NCBI RefSeq assembly: GCF_014699005.1
Contig: NZ_JACWZY010000021.1
Span: forward strand, 62,001 to 126,000
Reading direction: 5' to 3'
Origin: Spirosoma profusum
GTDB lineage: Bacteria; Bacteroidota; Bacteroidia; Cytophagales; Spirosomataceae
Length of the DNA: 64,000 bases
A program made the translations under genes and the position numbers. The notes under the pieces were generated by a model that was not told the origin of the DNA, did not search any database, and saw only the letters and a list, made by a program, of their open reading frames with translations. Numbering within the stretch: the first letter of the stretch is position 1; every line of letters starts with the position of its first letter. Of the stretch, positions 1 to 8,875 are shown piece by piece.

Positions 1-234
1 CATGGAAAGATGAATGAGGCTGATCATCCGCTGATCATTCGAATTGAGACGACTGACACCAGTATATGTTTTTATGCCAGTAATAAGAAAAATCAGAAGA
101 ATCGGCCTGAATCCAATAACATTGGTTTGGCGAACCTGATCAGGCGACTGGATCTAACGTATGAGGGTCGTTATTCATTTAACGTCAATCAGGATGAGAA
201 CCAGTACAGTTGTCAATTAATTATTCACACTTAA
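1..234 (+). CDS. Sensor histidine kinase, LytS/YehU type (C-terminal fragment, 5' end outside window)
   Basis: The reading frame is open from base 1 (H-G-K before the first Met at 10), so the gene starts upstream of the window. The start fits the end of a kinase N-box (the usual ENAFKHG), and the rest fits the end of a HATPase_c domain: a GLANLIRRLDLTY segment followed by short strands. That GL.N...RL pattern is typical of His_kinase/HATPase proteins of the LytS family, which phosphorylate LytTR regulators. The LytTR regulator 19 bp downstream supports this. Only about 77 residues are visible, so the sensor part is unknown. Confidence 0.75.
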   Translation, partial: HGKMNEADHPLIIRIETTDTSICFYASNKKNQKNRPESNNIGLANLIRRLDLTYEGRYSFNVNQDENQYSCQLIIHT

Positions 235-253
235 TAACGGATCCACCTCTTTT

Positions 254-982
254 ATGGCTATCACCTGTATTGTCGTCGATGATGAGGAAATGGCAATCGA
301 GCACCTGCTCAGCTATATTGACAAAGTGCCTTTTCTTAAGCTGGAAGCTTCATTCCTTGATCCCACGGAAGCGCTTACTTTTTTAGATGACCATCCCGTT
401 GACCTGGTTTTACTGGACATTGAGATGCCCAATTTTGCGATTGATGGCATGGATTTCATCAAGATATCAGGCCACAAACACAACTACATTTTAACAACGG
501 CTTATCCTAAATATGCCCTACCAAGCTACGATTACGATGTAGTTGATTTTCTCTGTAAGCCCTTTCCCTTTGATCGTTTTTTGAAGGCAGTTAACAAGGT
601 CCGTTCCTTAAGTGAGTCGACTTCCGATGAGCCAGAATCGGATGACCATACCTATGTGCGGGTAGATGGTAAATTGCAACGTATTGACTTTACTGAAATA
701 CTCTGGATCGAAAGTGAGCGAACGTACGTATCCATTTACACGCCGACGGATCGGATCAATTTACACCTTTCCTTAAGTGAACTGGAAGCTTTACTGCCCT
801 CCAAGCTGTTTATTCGGGTGCATAAGTCCTACATCGTATCCAAGAAGCGGATTGATTTGATTGAAAAAGAGCAGCTGGGTATCAAGAAAGAAAGTCAAAC
901 CAAGCTCATTCCAATTGGGGAGGCTTATCGAAAATCACTCATCAAGGCGATTTTCCCCAATAAAAAAAATAAACCCGCCTGA
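254..982 (+). CDS. LytTR-family response regulator
   Basis: A 242-residue protein with an N-terminal receiver domain (residues about 3-120) and a C-terminal LytTR DNA-binding domain (about 135-235). The receiver shows the acidic pair D9/D10, the phospho-acceptor D55 in LVLLDIEMP and the conserved K in LCKPFPF. The LytTR part contains the typical WIESERTYVSIY strand and the RVHKSYIVSKKRID segment. It follows the kinase fragment by 19 bp and is surely its partner. It probably acts as a cytoplasmic transcription factor. Its targets are not visible, because the downstream genes point the other way. Confidence 0.93.
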   Translation: MAITCIVVDDEEMAIEHLLSYIDKVPFLKLEASFLDPTEALTFLDDHPVDLVLLDIEMPNFAIDGMDFIKISGHKHNYILTTAYPKYALPSYDYDVVDFLCKPFPFDRFLKAVNKVRSLSESTSDEPESDDHTYVRVDGKLQRIDFTEILWIESERTYVSIYTPTDRINLHLSLSELEALLPSKLFIRVHKSYIVSKKRIDLIEKEQLGIKKESQTKLIPIGEAYRKSLIKAIFPNKKNKPA

Positions 983-996
983 TCAGGGAACGGGTT
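961..996 (-). terminator. Rho-independent terminator, probably shared by converging genes
   Basis: The stem AACCCG (972-977) pairs with CGGGTT (991-996). Read on the minus strand, the stem is followed by a run of T (complement of the A run at 962-969), which is a good intrinsic terminator for the long minus-strand operon ending at 1019. The hairpin overlaps the stop codon of the plus-strand LytTR gene, so it may also stop transcription from that side, though without a T-tract there. Confidence 0.65.
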
Positions 997-1018
997 AACT
1001 AAATTGAATAATGGCTCA

Positions 1019-1330
1019 TCAGGACTGTGGCTGCTGAAGCAGTTGGCGACGGTTATCAAATTCAACGCGTTCCACAGCATAAATCCGGCAGACAGGTGGG
1101 TACTTGGGCCTCAACTGGTCCATTTTTTTCATGGCCAGCTTGATGGCTTTAAATTCCTGAGGCTCCTGCTTATCTGTCGACGACAAACCGACTAGTTTAC
1201 CATCACTTGCCAGGTAAAACTCCTTGCCTCCACCATCTTCAATATTGATCACATAAGTCATTAATTTGCTGGACGTCCGCTTTTCAGATCGATCCGTTGC
1301 AAAACTAATCAAAGTCGATTGGCTGATCAT
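1019..1330 (-). CDS. Hypothetical protein, last gene of the mobilisation operon
   Basis: A 103-residue protein I do not recognise. It is soluble, with no signal peptide or membrane segment. A central stretch looks like short beta strands (TYVINIEDGGGKEFYLAS), followed by a basic amphipathic helix (KAIKLAMKKMDQL). It starts 7 bp after the primase-like gene on the same strand and ends just before a terminator, so it is probably co-transcribed with the DNA-processing genes. A role in plasmid DNA metabolism is only inferred from position. Confidence 0.6.
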   Translation of the reverse strand: MISQSTLISFATDRSEKRTSSKLMTYVINIEDGGGKEFYLASDGKLVGLSSTDKQEPQEFKAIKLAMKKMDQLRPKYPPVCRIYAVERVEFDNRRQLLQQPQS

Positions 1331-1337
1331 GCAGGTT

Positions 1338-3053
1338 TTAGGGTTTTACCGCTGTTTTTTGCGTTGGTGTCGGCTCGGCAACTCCCCCACTTTTGAGGTG
1401 CTGACTGGCCAGCTTCTTCTCCGCCTGAACTAGTCCGTCCAGGGCTGGATTTTGGATCGACTTAACGCTTTTCCCCTGCTCTAGAGTCAATTCAGCGAGT
1501 GACGTTAAAAATCCGAACTCCGTTCGCTGATATAAGCCAAACGAGCCTGTAAAACCTTCTGTTTCCGCCTGATTTTTAAACTGTTGGAAGGAGCGTGCCA
1601 TTTTTGCGATGGAATTCCCGTTCAGCAGTTCCATCCCTGTCTCATCCTTAATGACAAAGCCAAACTTTTTTCCCAGGGTAATTTCTCGGGTAAGTTCCAG
1701 ATTATAATCTTTGGTAAAGGATTTACTGATCTGAATCCGCTGATCAAGTTGGGTCAATTCCAGTAAGGTTTTACTGACGGCCGACAATGGACCTACTGCT
1801 TCCGGAATATTCAGAACGATTTGCCCCTGATTATAGCCCAGGGTTATCAACTGGCCATTTAATTCTTTTTTAGCCAGTGGATCCGCTTCCGGCGAAAACT
1901 GTGCCTGCACACTTTTATTGTACGTTTCAATCCGATCCAGCAATGCTTCCCGAATGGAACGGGAAGCATCTTGTTCGGGTAATAGATACCCAATCCGATT
2001 GATACCCGCTACCGTTGAGGTTAAGGGAAATTTGGTGGCTGATAGCTGCTGAATGAATTGCAGATCAAACAGGTGACCTTTCGAATCATTATCAAAGGCC
2101 AGGTTGATTTTCCAATCAGGCGCTTTATCGAACGAGGCGATATACCTCGTGATGGTATTGACCTGCTGAGCTGTCAGCTGGCCACCAGTTGAGAAATAAA
2201 CAGCATTGAACTGATCGTCTCCCTGAATGGTCCGCAGCTGCTTATGCGAAAGTACATCGATACCACTTTCCAGAATAAAGAATTGCGCTGGCTTTTGGGG
2301 TGGATTCGATATAAACACACTGCTGTAGCGATCGCTGCCGGCAGCGTGTAATTTCACATTCTCATTGCGTAATTCTAGCCCTGTCACCTCCGTTGACAGA
2401 CCGTTGTAGTAAGGGAAAGCTACGTTGCTAAACGTAACGTAGTTACGTTCCGGGTGCTCCTTTACCGTCATAAAGCTTTCAGATTGGCCTTTTTCGGGAT
2501 CGAAGTAAGAGATTTGCGCAACGACTTTATTGACAAACTCGGGGCTGCTAATTGTCTGGGGAGCGATCTGACGGGAGGTCAGGTAATTACCGGCCTCCAG
2601 CGGACGGATATCAAAGATTTCTTTGGCAAAGGCCTGTTTTGGTTTATCATCACTTAACGTAACTGCCGTCTGCCGATTTCGTGCTACTAATGAAGGATCA
2701 ACCCGCAGGTAGTCATAGAGTACGCTGATCACATTTTTGAATTCATGTTCGGTGGGCCGGTTAAAGGTGGAAAACACCGTGGTCAGCCGATTTCGGATAA
2801 AATCAATGACAGTACCCGAATCCGTGAAATCGCCGGCGCGCTGATAAACCTGCTGGGCAGCGTCCTGTGGATTCTTAATAATGATCTTATCATTATACTG
2901 CACATTTTCCAGTACCGGGCGGCTCTTACCTTTTTGTCGTTGAGGCTCATAGCCATACTGTAAGGCTAATTCAATGATCGACACATTTGCCCTGAGCTCC
3001 TGCAAGGGGATCAGGTTAGGAAATCGCTCCCTGAGCTCATCAAACTTTGTCAT
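1338..3053 (-). CDS. Toprim-domain, DNA primase-like protein of conjugative elements
   Basis: A 571-residue protein. The N-terminal 120 residues resemble the degenerate CHC2-like region of Bacteroidetes mobile-element primases (FPNLIPLQELRANVSIIELA, then a GTVIDFIRNRL segment), but the zinc cysteines are missing. The middle carries a toprim signature: a glutamate in FILESGIDVLSHKQ and a D-x-D in NLAFDNDSKGHLFD. The C-terminal third is less conserved. Toprim proteins of this type are thought to prime or process transferred single-stranded DNA. The TraP primase usually found in the tra operon is absent here, and this protein may replace it. It lies 19 bp after the DUF3945-like gene. Confidence 0.72.
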   Translation of the reverse strand: MTKFDELRERFPNLIPLQELRANVSIIELALQYGYEPQRQKGKSRPVLENVQYNDKIIIKNPQDAAQQVYQRAGDFTDSGTVIDFIRNRLTTVFSTFNRPTEHEFKNVISVLYDYLRVDPSLVARNRQTAVTLSDDKPKQAFAKEIFDIRPLEAGNYLTSRQIAPQTISSPEFVNKVVAQISYFDPEKGQSESFMTVKEHPERNYVTFSNVAFPYYNGLSTEVTGLELRNENVKLHAAGSDRYSSVFISNPPQKPAQFFILESGIDVLSHKQLRTIQGDDQFNAVYFSTGGQLTAQQVNTITRYIASFDKAPDWKINLAFDNDSKGHLFDLQFIQQLSATKFPLTSTVAGINRIGYLLPEQDASRSIREALLDRIETYNKSVQAQFSPEADPLAKKELNGQLITLGYNQGQIVLNIPEAVGPLSAVSKTLLELTQLDQRIQISKSFTKDYNLELTREITLGKKFGFVIKDETGMELLNGNSIAKMARSFQQFKNQAETEGFTGSFGLYQRTEFGFLTSLAELTLEQGKSVKSIQNPALDGLVQAEKKLASQHLKSGGVAEPTPTQKTAVKP

Positions 3054-3072
3054 TTGGTAGTGAATGTGAAGA

Positions 3073-4005
3073 TTAGTGAGCCTTTCTAGTTCTTTTTACT
3101 GATTGCTGTTCCGTTTTTTTATCTAGTAGACCCGTCACCGTTTCCAGTTGTTTATGACTGGTCGTTTCGAAGCCTGCTTTTGTTTCCTGGCTCAGGGTTT
3201 GATCGGTCTTTCCTCCTTCATTATTGTGTGCCAACTGCTGGTGAAACTGCCGATCGGGCTTCAATTGAACATCCATCCGGTTAAAGTCTGAGAACTGGAG
3301 GGATTGCCGCGCGGCCGACACCGATACGCTGGCCGTAAAGGGTTCACCCTGTTGATCGAGCAGGCCGCTTAGCCGCACCTGATGGCCCGAAGCCAGCTGA
3401 AGCTGTTGATCTTTGGTTAGATCAATGCCCAGCAATTTGATAGGCAGCTGTTCGGGTTTGACACGCCAGAACTCCAGGGTATTCGTTTGCTCATCTACCC
3501 GAAGATAGGTGGGCACCAGATTGCCATTTTCCAGAATTAGAAACGGACGAGGCAAAGCACCTTCACTTTTTAGTTGTTGCCGCTCACGCTCACTTAACTG
3601 GATGCCATCAATTTTTTCCGGAATAGATAGTATGGGCTCAATGGGGGTAACCCGTATATCGGGTCCATGCTCGGTCATCACTATACGTAAGCAACCCTCC
3701 AGCTTTATAGTTGGCGTTACAAAAATGGCTAAAGGAACCGTTTGTTGACCGGAAAACAAGGCTTGGGCCACCGTAGGATGGTTAGCCAGATGCTCTGGCC
3801 CCCAGCCAATCTGTGCCAGACTTTGCTCGATCTGCGCCCGGTAGGGCTCCAGTTCGTGGCGGAGAACGGCTGCCTGTTCTTCAAGACTGAAAAACTGATC
3901 AGTCTGGGCATATTGCCAGGCGGTTTGCCCTTGGGTGAGACTGGGTGCAATATTATCCAGTCCATCCACCTGACTACGCGCATAATTGATGGCTTCTGTT
4001 TCCAT
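3073..4005 (-). CDS. DUF3945/DUF4099-like mobile-element protein
   Basis: A 310-residue cytoplasmic protein. It contains the repeat-like pattern known from DUF3945/DUF4099 proteins of Bacteroidetes conjugative elements: a LSERERQQLKSEGALPRPF segment followed by strands around a LPIKLLGIDLTKDQQLQLA segment with a VRLSGLLDQQGEPF hairpin. The C-terminus is polar and rich in Q, T and K, and looks disordered. Biochemical function is unknown in the family. Members sit beside topoisomerase or primase genes, as here. I chose the ATG at 4005. A 170-bp gap separates it from the upstream HTH gene, so it may have its own promoter. Confidence 0.65.
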   Translation of the reverse strand: METEAINYARSQVDGLDNIAPSLTQGQTAWQYAQTDQFFSLEEQAAVLRHELEPYRAQIEQSLAQIGWGPEHLANHPTVAQALFSGQQTVPLAIFVTPTIKLEGCLRIVMTEHGPDIRVTPIEPILSIPEKIDGIQLSERERQQLKSEGALPRPFLILENGNLVPTYLRVDEQTNTLEFWRVKPEQLPIKLLGIDLTKDQQLQLASGHQVRLSGLLDQQGEPFTASVSVSAARQSLQFSDFNRMDVQLKPDRQFHQQLAHNNEGGKTDQTLSQETKAGFETTSHKQLETVTGLLDKKTEQQSVKRTRKAH

Positions 4006-4133
4006 AAGATGGCGTTTGTAGAGTTGAAAATTGATGATCGGGTAAATGTATTAATTAAACTATCTGATAAAATTAAATTATGCAAATAAGCGCCTATAAA
4101 GTTGCATTATTTATAATTCAGTAGGTGAAGACA

Positions 4134-4164
4134 TAAAAAAACAGGTCATTTATTGACCCGTTTT
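4134..4164 (-). terminator. Rho-independent terminator after the HTH gene
   Basis: On the minus strand an imperfect stem (AAAACGGGTCA pairing with TGACCTGTTTT, one mismatch, 5-nt loop) runs directly into a T tract (complement of 4134-4140). It lies 25 bp past the stop of the 143-residue HTH gene and splits the minus-strand gene block into two transcription units. Confidence 0.65.
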
Positions 4165-4188
4165 ATACTAGTATCAGCTGAGCTGGCG

Positions 4189-4620
4189 CTATAAGCTCAA
4201 CAGTTCAGCCGCCTGGGCTAATTCGGTTTCCGAACCAGAAAGATCTTTGTCCTCCAGCGGTTCATAGCCTAACTGACGTAGCTGATTTGTCAGATCCACA
4301 TAACCTTTATTCAGCAACCGGCTTAGCTGATGAATCTGATTGCTGATCTTCAGAAGTTCATTGCCCGAAGAAATCATCATTGAGAGTCGACTATTGTCCT
4401 CAAACAGAATCCAATCCAGATTATAACCGTGGCCACGATAGAATAGCAAAAGGGCCACCAGCGCATGGGTTGTACCTCCGAGGCCATTTTCAAGCCGGTA
4501 GACCTTATGCTTCTCCAGACCGCATTTCTCCCCTACGTCCTGGGTGTTGAGTTTAGTACCGAGCCGGTCGCTCAGGTGTTTCCGCAGGTTGATCAACCGC
4601 TCGCTAATTACATCTGCCAT
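4189..4620 (-). CDS. Helix-turn-helix (XRE-like) regulator
   Basis: A 143-residue protein. Residues about 5-60 form a lambda-repressor-like HTH: LINLRKHLSDRL, then the recognition region TQDVGEKCGLEKHKVYRLENG. The second half is helical with leucine spacing and may form a dimerising coiled coil. Its ATG overlaps the stop of the coupling-protein gene by one base (TAATG), so it is translationally coupled to it. It may regulate the mobilisation operon or partition. No inverted-repeat operator could be assigned to it. Confidence 0.7.
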   Translation of the reverse strand: MADVISERLINLRKHLSDRLGTKLNTQDVGEKCGLEKHKVYRLENGLGGTTHALVALLLFYRGHGYNLDWILFEDNSRLSMMISSGNELLKISNQIHQLSRLLNKGYVDLTNQLRQLGYEPLEDKDLSGSETELAQAAELLSL

Positions 4621-6659
4621 TACTCGTCTCCAGTTTTGGGTTTACCCGGATCATCTCCGAGCTTGGGTCTTCCAGGAGCCTTATTGACTTTCTTTTCGAG
4701 TCTTGTGAGTTCAGATTCGACCAGCCCGTTAATGTCAGCTTTGATCTGTTTGTAATTCTCACGTACCCTGTCTTCCAGGCTCTGCTGAACAAAAATAGAA
4801 AAGTCCGGCAATTCCTTCACTTTTTGTTCTTTTTCAAAGTCAGCCACATCAATTGCTAACCGGGCGTGAAACGCCTTTTTATCACTTTCCTGGCCAACAT
4901 TATCGGACAAAACGCCTGCAAACCAGCCCTGGCTAAGTTGTGCCATCTTAGCGGCCGGTACCATCCAGTTCAATTCCGTTGAAAAACCGTGCGTGGTGTC
5001 CTCCGACTGAATATTGATATTCTCTTTACGCTGCACGCTTTTGCCGATCCGGTTCTGCATGGCCTCTGCCGTTTTGTCAAAGACCTGACCTGAAATGATA
5101 TTACCACAGGTGTTTTTAATCGACTCGGCTTCCTTGGAACCGTAGTCTTTCTCCAGCTGCGAAAAATCCTGCATACCAATCGTAACAGCTACCCGGTTAC
5201 TACGAGCCGTTTGAATAAGCTCACCAATGCCTTTGAAATAAATGGTTGGTAATTCGTCGACGACTAATGAGGATGGATGTTGTCCTGATTTGTTGATCAG
5301 GCTCATAATCCTGTAGTTATACAGGCCCAATGCCGCCCCGTAAGTGTCTTTCACTGTCTGATTGTTTCCTAAACAAAGAATCTTAGGTTCCTGTGGATCA
5401 TTGATCTCGAGCGAGAAATCATGCGCGCTCATCGTCCAGTAGAGCGCCGGGCTGGCCACCCTGGCTAATGCAATCTGCGCGGTCGATATCTGCCCCTCCA
5501 GCTGATCAACGGCCCCCCCCTGAGCAGCCGACGCAAAGGGAATTGTCAGGATGGCCAGATCAGGATGATTCATCAGAATAGGAATGATTTCCCGGTAGTT
5601 GCGCGTGGCAAGTTCGATTAAGTGCGGAAACGTGCAGTACTGTCCTTGATCATACGTCCGCAGATACCAGATCAGGGCGGCTACGTAGTTGATGGGGGAT
5701 TCAACGAAGTACTCTCCTTGTCGGTCGATCCACTTTCGGTTGAGGTTCATCAGCATCATGCGTGAGGTTTCAACCGCGTGTGATATGCTAGGTAAATAGC
5801 TTGGATGAAGGGGATTACTGCGGTGCGACTTTCGGGGATCATCGAAATTGATGCAATAGAATTTCAGCTTTTTGGGGAGCTTCTTCTGATGCCGAATCAA
5901 GGCATTGTAGGCAACCATGGTGAGCGATGGGTATTTGAAATCATAGACGTACATCGACAGCCCTTTCTCAATGTGCTGCCGGATGACGGAATGAATAACT
6001 CCATAGGTTTTACCTGATCCGGGTGATCCCATCAGCAGCAAGGCCCGGAAGGTCGCTGATATATTCAGCCATCCTTTTCGCTTTCCCTCAAATTCGTACT
6101 CGGTTGGAATGTTTACCGAATAGGTGTTGGCCAAAAGCTGCTCTTCCTGGGGGAAGGTTTCATTAATCCGGTTAAAGCGGTCTTTCCCAAGCGAGGAATG
6201 AAGGAGCCGGTTAATGCCCTGCGTGCCCTTAATCAGATACAACATGCCGGCGATGGTGAGCACCAGGTACACGACGCTAAGGCTGTTGACACTTAGAAAG
6301 CGTAGAAAGATGAGGCTATTTTCGCGCAGGATCAACGTACTTCCTACGAACAAAACAAGTCCCAAAACTATCGTTCTGAAGACTGAACTACACGTAAGGG
6401 TCATTGATTTAACGCCCCGGTTGGCTGTTCCATAGGCGGCTATGAGACCACCGCCAAAAAGCTTGAGTGTCCATGGTGTAGTAAACACGCTTGAATTTTG
6501 GGTCGTCTTACTCAGCATGTTGTTGGTTATCGGAGATTCGATTCCAAAGCTGGCAAAGAATAGATTGAGCTCCACATACAGATGGAGACCTAAGCAGGCA
6601 AGTCCTGCCCATAGAAACATCTCCAAATTATTATTTAGCGGTTTGCGGTCTTCTCTCAT
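4620..6659 (-). CDS. Type IV coupling protein (VirD4/TraD-like ATPase)
   Basis: A 679-residue inner-membrane ATPase that links the relaxosome to the secretion channel. Four hydrophobic segments lie in the first 145 residues (about 13-38, 65-80, 95-110, 126-145). Walker A is GSPGSGKT at 211-218, and the TraG/VirD4 Walker B region is SLVVDELPTIYFKGIGELIQ. A TraM-recognition-like segment follows (ARSNRVAVTIGMQDFSQLEKDYG). Length and order match Bacteroidetes coupling proteins found next to MobC and relaxase genes. The C-terminal tail is charged and rich in K, P and G. It lies 34 bp after the relaxase gene. Confidence 0.9.
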   Translation of the reverse strand: MREDRKPLNNNLEMFLWAGLACLGLHLYVELNLFFASFGIESPITNNMLSKTTQNSSVFTTPWTLKLFGGGLIAAYGTANRGVKSMTLTCSSVFRTIVLGLVLFVGSTLILRENSLIFLRFLSVNSLSVVYLVLTIAGMLYLIKGTQGINRLLHSSLGKDRFNRINETFPQEEQLLANTYSVNIPTEYEFEGKRKGWLNISATFRALLLMGSPGSGKTYGVIHSVIRQHIEKGLSMYVYDFKYPSLTMVAYNALIRHQKKLPKKLKFYCINFDDPRKSHRSNPLHPSYLPSISHAVETSRMMLMNLNRKWIDRQGEYFVESPINYVAALIWYLRTYDQGQYCTFPHLIELATRNYREIIPILMNHPDLAILTIPFASAAQGGAVDQLEGQISTAQIALARVASPALYWTMSAHDFSLEINDPQEPKILCLGNNQTVKDTYGAALGLYNYRIMSLINKSGQHPSSLVVDELPTIYFKGIGELIQTARSNRVAVTIGMQDFSQLEKDYGSKEAESIKNTCGNIISGQVFDKTAEAMQNRIGKSVQRKENINIQSEDTTHGFSTELNWMVPAAKMAQLSQGWFAGVLSDNVGQESDKKAFHARLAIDVADFEKEQKVKELPDFSIFVQQSLEDRVRENYKQIKADINGLVESELTRLEKKVNKAPGRPKLGDDPGKPKTGDE

Positions 6660-6693
6660 TGTTTTTACTATTAAATGTTAGGGTAAGGTCAGT

Positions 6694-7968
6694 TTAGGAT
6701 AATCGGGCTTTGTGGGCTCGTTTGAGCATCTTTTTAAGTTCGTGCTCACTTTCCTGCTCGTCACCATCTCGTCCGATGGCATACAGGAGTTGGCTTATAA
6801 GGTCCAGATTGGGCATAGGCTCTTGATTTTGGGTTAGATGTGTTTGTTTATTGGTAAAATCGGTTTCCTCTGTCTTATTAGTAAGCTTAGTAGTAGGTTC
6901 GGGGGCAAGCTCACGTTTACTGGGAGCTATATACGTTTCCCCCAATGCAGCTTTTAAAGATCCGGCCGTAAAGCTTTTTCCGAGCTCACTACCGGTATAA
7001 ATCGCGCGGGATCGGACGTCGACGAACGAGAGGCCAAACAAGTTATTACCAGTGCCGAAATGGGGAATTACTTCGACACCTACTCCGGAAAGCCGCTGCT
7101 GAAAATTATCCCATCCCGTGCTTTGGGCTAGTTGATTAAAAGCAACTTTGCGAAGCCTGGCCACTTTATCCCCTTTCACTTTTTTCCCGGCATTCATCCG
7201 ACGGCTAACCGTTTCCATAGTTGGCTGACGAGGCAGGCCGCTGGCTTTAAATGTGGCTCCCTGAGCGGCTTTATTGCTGTCAATGGCCGAATACACCAGC
7301 CCGGGCTTTTTGCCCTCCAGAGCCACTTCTGTGGCCCTTACGTTGTAAAGGTTCAGCAGCTGATTAAACTGAGAAAAACTACTGAAGGTGAAATCCTGGA
7401 GAATACCGTTTACGACGGTAGCAATATCCTGCTTAAGGTCTCCCCTACCGTATTCCACCGGCTGTAGCTGGCCACGCTCGGGACGAAGGGCGGCTTTCTG
7501 GGCTACCTGTAAGCCAAATTCCTTTTCGATTTGTTGCCGCAGCTTATTACTGCGTTCCCGCTCGTAGGTGTCGGAGATCTTCTTACCCACGCTATCGACG
7601 CGTACTGAAACAATGTGAAGATGCGGGTGATCGGTATCAAAATGCTGGTAGATCACGTAGGGTTGTTTCCCATAACCAAGCCCTTCCATGTACCGATCAG
7701 CAATAGCAATCATATCGATGGCCGAAGGTTTTTCACCTTTTGCCATCGATAAACTGGCGTGAAAAGTTGGCTTTCTTATTTTCGGGTTCAAATCGGCCTG
7801 CTGTTCCAGCTTGGCAGTTACTGTAGCCAATCCTAATTCCTGCACTGGCAAGATGACACCCCGGTAATTGCGAACAGCCAGTCGTTCTGCATCCCCTTTT
7901 CCAACCTTAGTCTCGTTATAGTAACCGGCACCGGTGGGTGAACTTCCACTGCTGATCCGTATAACCAT
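6694..7968 (-). CDS. Relaxase/mobilisation nuclease
   Basis: The PF03432-type relaxase that nicks the plasmid at oriT and is transferred with the DNA. With the ATG at 7968 the protein has 424 residues. The metal-binding motif H-x-D-x-D-H-P-H-L-H lies at residues 109-118, and tyrosines Y17/Y18 near the N-terminus are candidate nicking residues. The frame is open a further 23 codons upstream to 8037, but that would overlap mobC by 62 bp, and the family-like sequence begins at MVIRISSGSS, so I prefer 7968. This start lies 7 bp after the mobC stop. The C-terminal 100 residues are low-complexity. Confidence 0.88.
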   Translation of the reverse strand: MVIRISSGSSPTGAGYYNETKVGKGDAERLAVRNYRGVILPVQELGLATVTAKLEQQADLNPKIRKPTFHASLSMAKGEKPSAIDMIAIADRYMEGLGYGKQPYVIYQHFDTDHPHLHIVSVRVDSVGKKISDTYERERSNKLRQQIEKEFGLQVAQKAALRPERGQLQPVEYGRGDLKQDIATVVNGILQDFTFSSFSQFNQLLNLYNVRATEVALEGKKPGLVYSAIDSNKAAQGATFKASGLPRQPTMETVSRRMNAGKKVKGDKVARLRKVAFNQLAQSTGWDNFQQRLSGVGVEVIPHFGTGNNLFGLSFVDVRSRAIYTGSELGKSFTAGSLKAALGETYIAPSKRELAPEPTTKLTNKTEETDFTNKQTHLTQNQEPMPNLDLISQLLYAIGRDGDEQESEHELKKMLKRAHKARLS

Positions 7969-7975
7969 AGTGGGT

Positions 7976-8398
7976 TCAGTAAGCAGCCTGTGGCTCGGTT
8001 GATAGGGACAGTATAACCGCTCGTAACTGTGCATCAATACGCTGCATCTGGCTGGCCATGTTGTCGACTTCCCGCTGTAGATCCTGGTAATCTGTCGTAC
8101 TGTTGATGCGCTTCGATGATTGATTAATGTTTACACCAATGCGCAATAAATCGGCTCTCATCTCGACTAACAGGGACAATGTTTCATCCTGAAATGTGTC
8201 TAGTTGTGTCTTCATCACTAAAGGCTTCTGCAAACAAACGTTCCGTATGAAGGCCGACAAGTCTTTTGCTTTCGTTGTTGATTTACGTTCTTTAAGTAGT
8301 TTATGCTCCAGTTTAGTGAAGCGAACTGTAACCTTGAAATCACTCCGTTCCTCTTGGGGTAACTCGGGCCTTCCGCCCCGGTATATTTTGTTTTCCAT
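7976..8398 (-). CDS. MobC-like relaxosome accessory protein
   Basis: A 140-residue protein. The N-terminus carries a ribbon-helix-helix-like segment (SDFKVTVRFTKLEHKLL), followed by an AKDLSAFIRNVCLQKP region typical of MobC/BfmC proteins. The C-terminal half is helical with an LLRIGVNINQSSKRIN motif, common in this family, and a coiled-coil tail. MobC binds oriT and helps the relaxase open the duplex. It is the first gene of the leftward operon, and a pair of perfect hairpins lies just upstream at 8446-8487. Confidence 0.82.
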   Translation of the reverse strand: MENKIYRGGRPELPQEERSDFKVTVRFTKLEHKLLKERKSTTKAKDLSAFIRNVCLQKPLVMKTQLDTFQDETLSLLVEMRADLLRIGVNINQSSKRINSTTDYQDLQREVDNMASQMQRIDAQLRAVILSLSTEPQAAY

Positions 8399-8445
8399 AG
8401 CGAATTTTGATTTAAACAGGCCGACTTCGAAGGTCTGTCAGTGAA

Positions 8446-8487
8446 TACCCCTTTTGGGGTAGGCAATGGTTTTTGTCGGACAAAAAC
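8446..8487. other. Candidate oriT / relaxosome binding hairpins
   Basis: Two perfect inverted repeats sit side by side upstream of mobC. The first is TACCCC-TTTT-GGGGTA (8446-8461). The second has 9-bp arms GTTTTTGTC/GACAAAAAC with a 1-nt centre (8469-8487). Origins of transfer of MOB plasmids usually lie directly upstream of mobC or the relaxase gene and contain such repeats. No nic site can be assigned from sequence alone. They could instead be regulator sites. Confidence 0.45.
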
Positions 8488-8519
8488 ACATCTTGCTATC
8501 GTAAGGCGATGCTTTTTTT

Positions 8520-8875
8520 ATTTCAGAATTTGTAATTCTGGAAAACGGCAATAATTCTCAATAGACGTTACTTTACTTGTAAACTTGACCTTTATACGAA
8601 ACGACGACGTCTTTAGAGGCTCTTGTGTAAATTAGTTTACTACTCTACAAGTTAATCAATTTACTATTTTACTGAAACTGTATTAGTAGTCAAATAGTTA
8701 ACTAATTTATTTGTAATATAATTGACAAGTTAATTTGCAAATTAGTTACTTAGTTGATTTATATACTAATTAACTAATTAATAAATTAAGTGATTATTTA
8801 ATTACGTACTTACAAGATTTGTAAAGTTGTAAGTTATGTAATTACTTAGCGTCGTTTTTCAAACAGTTATTCATT
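8520..8875. promoter_or_regulatory. AT-rich divergent region upstream of parA (candidate centromere and promoter)
   Basis: No gene. Composition becomes extremely AT-rich from about 8630 to 8850, with recurring TTAACTAATT / TTAATTAGTT type words (for example near 8697-8710 and 8765-8785). It sits directly before parA, where a parS-like site and the parA promoter are expected. I could not define a consensus repeat unit. Confidence 0.35.

Noticed and set aside
4620..6659. Coupling protein considered as a second VirB4
   Set aside because: The TraD/VirD4 membrane N-terminus and the TraM-recognition region place it with coupling proteins. The VirB4 ATPase is the separate gene at 11641.
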